26,647 bases of DNA from positions 1 to 26,647 of the forward strand of contig CAZJSR010000022.1 in the NCBI GenBank assembly GCA_964548855.1. Direction: 5' to 3'. This stretch comes from UBA3206 sp964548855. Lineage in GTDB: Bacteria; Bacillota_I; Bacilli_A; Acholeplasmatales; Anaeroplasmataceae. The position numbers and the translations under genes were made by a program. Below are positions 21,881 to 26,647 of the stretch, piece by piece. Within the stretch, counting starts at the first letter, position 1. Each line of letters opens with the position of its first letter. A model generated the notes under the pieces. It ran no database searches. It was not told the origin of the DNA and was given only the letters and a program-made list of their open reading frames with translations.

Positions 21881-24400
21881 ATGGAAAATAATAATATAGA
21901 TGATAAAGATCTTGAATTTGAAAATATAGATAAAGAACATGATAAAGTAGAAGAAGTATTAATAACACAAAAGGTTCGTAGTTCATTTTTAGATTATGCC
22001 ATGAGTGTTATAGTAGCACGTGCTTTACCAGATGCGAGAGATGGTTTAAAACCAGTACAAAGACGTATTTTATATGGTATGAATGCATTAGGTGTTAGTT
22101 CATCTTCACAACATAAAAAATCTGCTAGAATTGTCGGAGAAGTAATGGGTAAATACCATCCACATGGAGACTCTTCTATTTATGAAGCAATGGTACGTAT
22201 GGCTCAACCATTTAATTATAGATATATGTTAGTTGATGGACATGGAAACTTTGGTTCAGTTGATGGTGATGGTGCAGCCGCAATGCGTTATACTGAGGCT
22301 CGTATGAGTAAAATCAGTATGGAATTATTAAGAGATATTAATAAAAATACAGTTGATTTTATTGATAACTATGATGCGACTGAAATAGAACCTGTTATTT
22401 TACCAGCAAAATTTCCTAATTTATTAGTTAATGGATCTATGGGAATTGCAGTAGGTATGGCTACTAATATTCCACCTCATAATTTAGGAGAAGTTATTGA
22501 TGGTGTGGTTGCGTTAATGGATAATCCGGATATCGATATTGATGGACTTATGCAATATATTAAAGGACCAGATTTTCCAACTGGTGGTTTAGTATTAGGT
22601 ATGTCTGGTTTAAGAAGTGCTTATACTACTGGTAATGGAAGTATTATAATTCGTTCAAAAGCTGAAATCATTGAAAGTGATACAGCAAAAGGACATCATG
22701 TAATTATAGTAAAAGAAATTCCTTATACTGTTAATAAAACAAGATTAATTGAAAGAATTGGTGAACTTGTTTTAAATAAAGAAATAGATGGAATTACAGA
22801 TATTAGAGATGAATCAAATGATCGTAATGGTACTAAGATTGTTATGGAAATTCGTCATGATGTAAATCCTCAAGTATTATTAAATAAATTATATAAGAAG
22901 TCTCAATTACAAATTTCATATGGAATTAATATGATTTGTCTTGTTAATGGTAAACCTGAATGTATTACCTTAAAGAAAGCATTAGAAGTTTATTTAAAGC
23001 ATCAAATTGAAGTAATTACACGTCGTACTAAATTTGATTTAGATAAATCTAAACAAAGATTACATATTTTAGAAGGATTAATAATTGCTTTAGATAATAT
23101 TGATGAAATTATTGATATTATTAGAAATACTAAAGATGGTTCTGAAAAAACTAGATTAATGGAAAGATTTGGTTTAGATGAAGAACAAGCACAAGCTATT
23201 CTAGATATGCAATTAAAGAGATTATCTGGATTAAATAGAGAAAAGACAACAGAAGAGTATAATGAAATAAAATTATTAATTGAAAAATTAAATGAAATAT
23301 TAGCTTCTGAAGATAAAAAATTAGAAATTATTAAAACTGAATTATTAGAAATAAAAGAAAAATATGGAGATAAACGTCGTAGTGAATTAAGTCTTTCAAC
23401 TGCAATTAATATTGAAGATGAAGATTTAATACCAGTAGAAGATGTTGTTATAACATTAACACAAAAGGGGTATATTAAGAGAATGAGTCAAAATGAATAT
23501 AAAGCTCAATCTCGTGGTGGTGTTGGTGTTATAGGTATGAAAACAGGAGATAAAGATATAGTTGATACTATATTACCTATGGTAAGTCATGACTTATTAG
23601 TATGTTTTACTACTCTTGGTAGAGTATATACTGAAAAGGGATATAAAATACCAGAAGGATCTAGAGTATCTAAAGGAATGCCAGCAGTAAATTTATTCCA
23701 TTTACAGGAAAATGAAAAAATCGCATCACTTGCGACTGTTAAGGATCTTTCTGATACATCAAAATATTTCTTCTTTGTAACTAAAAAAGGTATTGTAAAA
23801 CGTACTAGTTTTTCACAATTCCAAAATATTAGAACAAATGGTATTATTGCAATTGATTTAAAAGATGGCGATGAGCTTGAGGATGTAATTGTAACAAGTG
23901 GAAATGATGAAATCATTATTGGTGCATCAAATTCAAAAGCAATAAGGTTTAAAGAAGATTCAATAAGACCAATAGGTCGTAGTGCTGCAGGTGTAAGAGG
24001 AATTACACTTTCGGAAAATGAATTTGTAATTGGTGCTACAAAGGTTGATAGCGAACAACAACAAATCTTAGTTGTAACAACTAATGGATATGGAAAGAGA
24101 AGTTTAGTTACAGAATATAGATGTCAATCTCGTGGTGGAATGGGTGTGAAAACATTAAATTCAACTGAAAAGAATGGAGAACTTATAAGTCTTACAACTG
24201 TAACAGATGATTTTGATTTAATTATTACAACAAATAAAGGGCAAATAATTAGAATGCCTGTTAAAGAAATAAGTCAAACAGGTCGTGCAACACAAGGTGT
24301 TAAGGTTATAAATCTTAAAGAAAATCAAAAGGTTGTAACTATCGCTGTTGTTCCTCATGAAGAAGAAATAGAAGAAATAATAGAAGAAACAAATGAATAA
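21881..24400 (+). CDS. gyrA: DNA gyrase subunit A
   Basis: DNA-cleaving and wrapping half of gyrase. The 839-residue protein carries the winged-helix/tower domain with catalytic Y137 (AAAMRYTEA) and a C-terminal beta-pinwheel from about 530. The quinolone-contact positions are S98 and E102 in HPHGDSSIYEAM, the wild-type residues of many Bacillota. The GyrA box is present in a variant form, QSRGGVG (543-549), with a second QSRGGMG at about 749. The C-terminus is acidic (EEEIEEIIEETNE). TAGGAGG lies 8 nt before the ATG, 18 nt after gyrB. Adjacency to gyrB and the pinwheel motifs favour GyrA over ParC. Confidence 0.97.
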   Translation: MENNNIDDKDLEFENIDKEHDKVEEVLITQKVRSSFLDYAMSVIVARALPDARDGLKPVQRRILYGMNALGVSSSSQHKKSARIVGEVMGKYHPHGDSSIYEAMVRMAQPFNYRYMLVDGHGNFGSVDGDGAAAMRYTEARMSKISMELLRDINKNTVDFIDNYDATEIEPVILPAKFPNLLVNGSMGIAVGMATNIPPHNLGEVIDGVVALMDNPDIDIDGLMQYIKGPDFPTGGLVLGMSGLRSAYTTGNGSIIIRSKAEIIESDTAKGHHVIIVKEIPYTVNKTRLIERIGELVLNKEIDGITDIRDESNDRNGTKIVMEIRHDVNPQVLLNKLYKKSQLQISYGINMICLVNGKPECITLKKALEVYLKHQIEVITRRTKFDLDKSKQRLHILEGLIIALDNIDEIIDIIRNTKDGSEKTRLMERFGLDEEQAQAILDMQLKRLSGLNREKTTEEYNEIKLLIEKLNEILASEDKKLEIIKTELLEIKEKYGDKRRSELSLSTAINIEDEDLIPVEDVVITLTQKGYIKRMSQNEYKAQSRGGVGVIGMKTGDKDIVDTILPMVSHDLLVCFTTLGRVYTEKGYKIPEGSRVSKGMPAVNLFHLQENEKIASLATVKDLSDTSKYFFFVTKKGIVKRTSFSQFQNIRTNGIIAIDLKDGDELEDVIVTSGNDEIIIGASNSKAIRFKEDSIRPIGRSAAGVRGITLSENEFVIGATKVDSEQQQILVVTTNGYGKRSLVTEYRCQSRGGMGVKTLNSTEKNGELISLTTVTDDFDLIITTNKGQIIRMPVKEISQTGRATQGVKVINLKENQKVVTIAVVPHEEEIEEIIEETNE

Positions 24401-24404
24401 TATT

Positions 24405-24434
24405 AAAAATCTAGTATTTTTACTAGATTTTTTA
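24405..24434 (+). terminator. Rho-independent terminator of gyrA
   Basis: 11-bp stem AAAATCTAGTA (24406-24416)/TACTAGATTTT (24421-24431) with a TTTT loop and a following T-run, immediately after the gyrA stop. Confidence 0.9.
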
Positions 24435-24466
24435 ATATTATGAAAATATAATAGTAATATAAATTA

Positions 24467-24512
24467 CCTAAAATTTTAGGAGAAAGGAAATAATCTATCA
24501 TTTGATAGATTA
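24467..24512 (+). promoter_or_regulatory. Leader with two perfect dyads around a distant ribosome binding site
   Basis: CCTAAAATTTTAGG (24467-24480) is a 14-bp palindrome whose 3' end merges into AGGAGAAAGG. It is followed by a 10-bp perfect stem (24491-24500 with 24503-24512). The ATG at 24523 is about 40 nt from AGGAG. Folding of the second hairpin would bring site and start closer. A TATAAT at 24447-24452 may be the -10. Confidence 0.5.
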
Positions 24513-24522
24513 AGTATATTTA

Positions 24523-25128
24523 ATGAAAAAAATAATTTTATTAGTTATATCTTTTTTATTAGCATTAACGTCATGTAGTAGTAATAAAAATTATGTTTAT
24601 TATTTTAAAGAAAACAATGAAGTTATTATAAAGGAAATATCTGGAAGTCATAAAGTATTTGAAGTATTAGAAACATATAAGGATTGTCCAGTTGTAAGAA
24701 TAGAAAATAATACTTTTAATTTTTCAGGAATTAAAGAACTTTATATTTCTAAAAATTTAAAAGAAATAGGACGAGAAGCATTTAGAGCTTCTATTAACCT
24801 TACAACTGTTACAATTAAGGAAAATTCTAATTTAAATAAAATAGAAGCATATGCATTTACTGATTGTAGTTCTCTTGAAATTATTGAATTATATAATGCT
24901 AAAAATTTAAAAGAAATAGGTGGAAAGGTTTTTCAAAATTGTACTTCTTTAAAAGAAATATATATTCCATCATCAGTCGTAACAATGGGACCTTATGTTT
25001 TTAATGGATGTAGTAGTGATTTAATAATTAATTTAGAAGTAAGTTCAATTCCAAAGGGTTTTGATGAAAATTGGAATCATAATAATTTAAAGGTGAATTT
25101 TAATAAAACATACATAAAACAAGAATAA
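24523..25128 (+). CDS. Lipoprotein with BspA-type leucine-rich repeats
   Basis: A 201-residue protein with a lipoprotein signal (MKKIILLVISFLLALTSC, lipidated C18). Four or so LRR_5/BspA-like repeats follow (about 50-180), each with the pattern LKEIGREAF, LNKIEAYAFTDCSSLEIIEL, LKEIGGKVFQNCTSLKEIYIP, VTMGPYVFNGCSS. It should be anchored on the outer face of the membrane. BspA-type repeats are common in gut bacterial surface proteins and often mediate binding; the ligand here is unknown. A 22-nt stretch encoding part of KNLKEIG recurs exactly between two repeats, a sign of recent repeat duplication. The leader has unusual dyads. Confidence 0.8.
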   Translation: MKKIILLVISFLLALTSCSSNKNYVYYFKENNEVIIKEISGSHKVFEVLETYKDCPVVRIENNTFNFSGIKELYISKNLKEIGREAFRASINLTTVTIKENSNLNKIEAYAFTDCSSLEIIELYNAKNLKEIGGKVFQNCTSLKEIYIPSSVVTMGPYVFNGCSSDLIINLEVSSIPKGFDENWNHNNLKVNFNKTYIKQE

Positions 25129-25131
25129 AAG

Positions 25132-25157
25132 TCATATTCTTTAATAAAAGGATATGA
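25132..25157 (+). promoter_or_regulatory. Hairpin that would sequester the ribosome binding site of the DUF11-like gene
   Basis: TCATATTCTTT (25132-25142) pairs with AAAGGATATGA (25147-25157) with a single G-U pair and an AATA loop. The 3' arm contains AAAGGA, the only good ribosome binding site for the ATG at 25162. It lacks a T-run, so it is not a terminator. Confidence 0.55.
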
Positions 25158-25161
25158 TAGG

Positions 25162-25557
25162 ATGAATGTGAATAAAGTGAATGTTTTAAAGGAAAATATA
25201 ATCTTAAAAAATGCCAAAGTTGAATATGATATTTTTGATAGTGATATTTTAGAAGTAAGTAAGATAGTTGATAGACCTGATGATTATTATTTTCCAGGAG
25301 ATATTATTATTTTTACAATTAAAATAAAAAATAATGGTACTAAAATATTAAGAAATATAAAAATGACGGATGTATTAGATGATATAATTGAACCAATTAA
25401 TGTTAATTATGAAGTCATTTCTAATTATGGAGAATATGTTATTACAGATAATATTATAAATGTTATTAATATTACACTAGAACCAAAAGAAGAGGCTATA
25501 ATAACAATTAAAGCTAAGATTAAGGACAGTAAAGAAAATAATGTTATAAATAGTTAA
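25162..25557 (+). CDS. Small single-domain DUF11-like protein
   Basis: This 131-residue protein shows one beta-sandwich domain of the DUF11/conserved-repeat type: VSKIVDRPDDYYFPGDIIIFTIKIKNNGT, IRNIKMTDVLDD-like segment and LEPKEEAIITIKAKI. These domains usually occur in tandem in secreted surface proteins, but here there is a single copy with no signal peptide, membrane helix or sorting motif, so it may be cytosolic or a fragment. It starts 33 nt after the LRR lipoprotein gene and is probably cotranscribed. The ribosome site AAAGGA lies in a hairpin. Function unknown. Confidence 0.65.
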   Translation: MNVNKVNVLKENIILKNAKVEYDIFDSDILEVSKIVDRPDDYYFPGDIIIFTIKIKNNGTKILRNIKMTDVLDDIIEPINVNYEVISNYGEYVITDNIINVINITLEPKEEAIITIKAKIKDSKENNVINS

Positions 25558-25631
25558 TATAATGATATGTCTTATTTAAAATCCTTTATTTTTTTAAGTT
25601 ACGAATATTAAAAAATGTAAATAAGTAAAAT

Positions 25632-25655
25632 AAAAATCACCTACGGGTGATTTTT
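25632..25655. terminator. Bidirectional terminator between convergent genes
   Basis: A perfect 10-bp stem AAAAATCACC (25632-25641)/GGTGATTTTT (25646-25655) with a TACG tetraloop. It has T-runs on both strands and can end both the plus-strand DUF11-like gene and the minus-strand ATPase gene. Confidence 0.88.
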
Positions 25656-26647
25656 ATATTTCTATCTCTTCTATAATTGTCTTATGTTCAAGTGTAGTAT
25701 TATCATAGTTTATACCAACTATATAAACCTTACCATGATATCCCTCTAGTGCATTAGAGTATCCTTTATTTTTTATTTGTTCTATTGCAGTTAAAGGGCT
25801 ACTATCTACCTTTAACTCTACTATAATCGGAGGTTCATTTGTCTTTGATAAATATATTATATCCGCTCTTCCTGTTATACTATTTACTTCTTTTTGTTGG
25901 ATATACCCCTCTAATAGAGGAATAAACGTAAATAATACTACACAAGATAATACATCTTCTTTTGTTTTATTAAAATTACTTGCGAGTAATTTATGATTTG
26001 ATGTTAAAGCTTTATCTAAATCTTTTGTTTCACCTTTAAATAATCCCATAACTCCACTACTTGATAATTTTATTATATTGTTATATGGTGATTCTTTTAT
26101 TCTTGTTAGATTCTTTAACATTTCATTTTTTATTTCATAATTAGGTATTCTACATTTACCATATCCATTATATGCTAAATATCCTAAATGGATTAATACA
26201 GTAAGTGCTGATTCTCTATTATCAATATCATGAATATCATTATTAAATCCACTTATACTTACTATCTCTTCCTCTCCATTTATTAAATTTAGAAGTTCAT
26301 CATATAAATTACCATCTTGGTATTTTATATAATTATTAACTGATTCTATCGCTGATGTACTTATCCAGTAATTATTATAGTCTTGTTCAGTTATAGCTTC
26401 TACTACTGATTTTGGATTATATAATTCCACTCCATTTAAAGTATATCCATCATACCATCTTTTCATCTCTTTATAGTCCATATTATACTTTTCACATAGA
26501 CCTATTACTTCATCTTTAGTAAATCCCATATATTCTGAGATAGGAGCAGAATCTAACATAGTATATTCTTCAAAATTATTTAATGCTGATTCTGTATTAT
26601 ATCTCTTTATTGGTAATATTCCTGTCATATATACTAAATCTATACAT
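25654..26647 (-). CDS. AAA-ATPase-like protein with C-terminal PD-(D/E)XK nuclease domain (5' end outside the window)
   Basis: The C-terminal 330 or so residues of a larger protein; the frame stays open to the window edge (CIDLVYMTGILPIKRY), so the ATG at 26628 is internal. The segment YMTGILPIKRYNTESALNNFEEYTML is typical of the AAA-ATPase_like family, and the C-terminal GRADIIYL (D256 counted from that internal Met), IIVELKVD (E271, K273) and EQIKNKGYSNAL form a PD-(D/E)XK/DUF1703 nuclease-like site. This family is often present in many copies in gut Bacillota and Bacteroidota and its role is unsettled. It is transcribed toward the origin, against the local trend, which fits an accessory gene. 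Confidence 0.82.
   Translation of the reverse strand, partial: CIDLVYMTGILPIKRYNTESALNNFEEYTMLDSAPISEYMGFTKDEVIGLCEKYNMDYKEMKRWYDGYTLNGVELYNPKSVVEAITEQDYNNYWISTSAIESVNNYIKYQDGNLYDELLNLINGEEEIVSISGFNNDIHDIDNRESALTVLIHLGYLAYNGYGKCRIPNYEIKNEMLKNLTRIKESPYNNIIKLSSSGVMGLFKGETKDLDKALTSNHKLLASNFNKTKEDVLSCVVLFTFIPLLEGYIQQKEVNSITGRADIIYLSKTNEPPIIVELKVDSSPLTAIEQIKNKGYSNALEGYHGKVYIVGINYDNTTLEHKTIIEEIEI

Noticed and set aside
1..26647. cas9, cas1, cas2 or csn2 genes to go with the tracrRNA-like locus.
   Set aside because: None of the proteins encoded here shows HNH, RuvC or Cas1/Cas2 motifs; any Cas partner must lie outside the window.

Overview
The window is about 27 kb of AT-rich, Gram-positive-type DNA spanning a chromosomal replication origin. 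Genes left of about 15.4 kb are almost all on the minus strand and genes right of 15.8 kb almost all on the plus strand, so transcription runs away from oriC on both arms. The gene order rpmH-rnpA-yidC-jag on one side and dnaA-dnaN-yaaA-recF-gyrB-gyrA on the other, with dnaX-ybaB-recR-bofA further left, is the classical Bacillota origin neighbourhood. TGA is used as a stop (response regulator, rnpA), so the code is standard rather than the Mycoplasma code. The very low GC, the compact genes and the RNA polymerase delta subunit suggest an AT-rich gut-type member of Bacilli (RF39/Erysipelotrichales/Acholeplasma-like). That placement is inference.

Left to right: a secreted protein with tandem Ig-like domains and a cationic amphipathic tail (85-1848); a SEC-C-tagged methionine aminopeptidase (1922-2800); a 790-bp interval holding a tRNA-Gln and, on the opposite strand, an RNA gene with the architecture of a type II CRISPR tracrRNA beside one repeat-like sequence; an Asn T-box controlling asnS and nrnA (3589-6155); a two-component system (6198-8179); rpoE, a ywiB-like gene and a small bofA-like gene (8435-9587); the recR-ybaB-dnaX replication/repair operon (9628-12286); a YiiX-like enzyme apparently translated from a leaderless mRNA (12391-13158); jag-yidC-rnpA-rpmH (13216-15358); oriC with at least six perfect or near-perfect DnaA boxes (15420-15836); dnaA, dnaN, yaaA, recF, gyrB, gyrA (15837-24400); then an accessory stretch with a leucine-rich-repeat lipoprotein, a small DUF11-like protein, and the 3' part of an AAA-ATPase/PD-(D/E)XK gene that runs off the right edge.

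The most interesting item is at 3047-3230 (+). A good promoter, a 21-nt core present twice, a predicted repeat:anti-repeat duplex with a 2-nt/4-nt bulge as in SpCas9 crRNA:tracrRNA, a nexus-like hairpin and a rho-independent terminator together read as a type II tracrRNA. No cas gene is in the window. Other points are a recurring extended -10 promoter (TGATATAAT) at five genes, a dyad wrapped around the dnaN -10, hairpins that appear to control ribosome binding sites of the two accessory genes after gyrA, and several start-codon corrections (asnS, response regulator, rpoE, ywiB-like, dnaX, yaaA).
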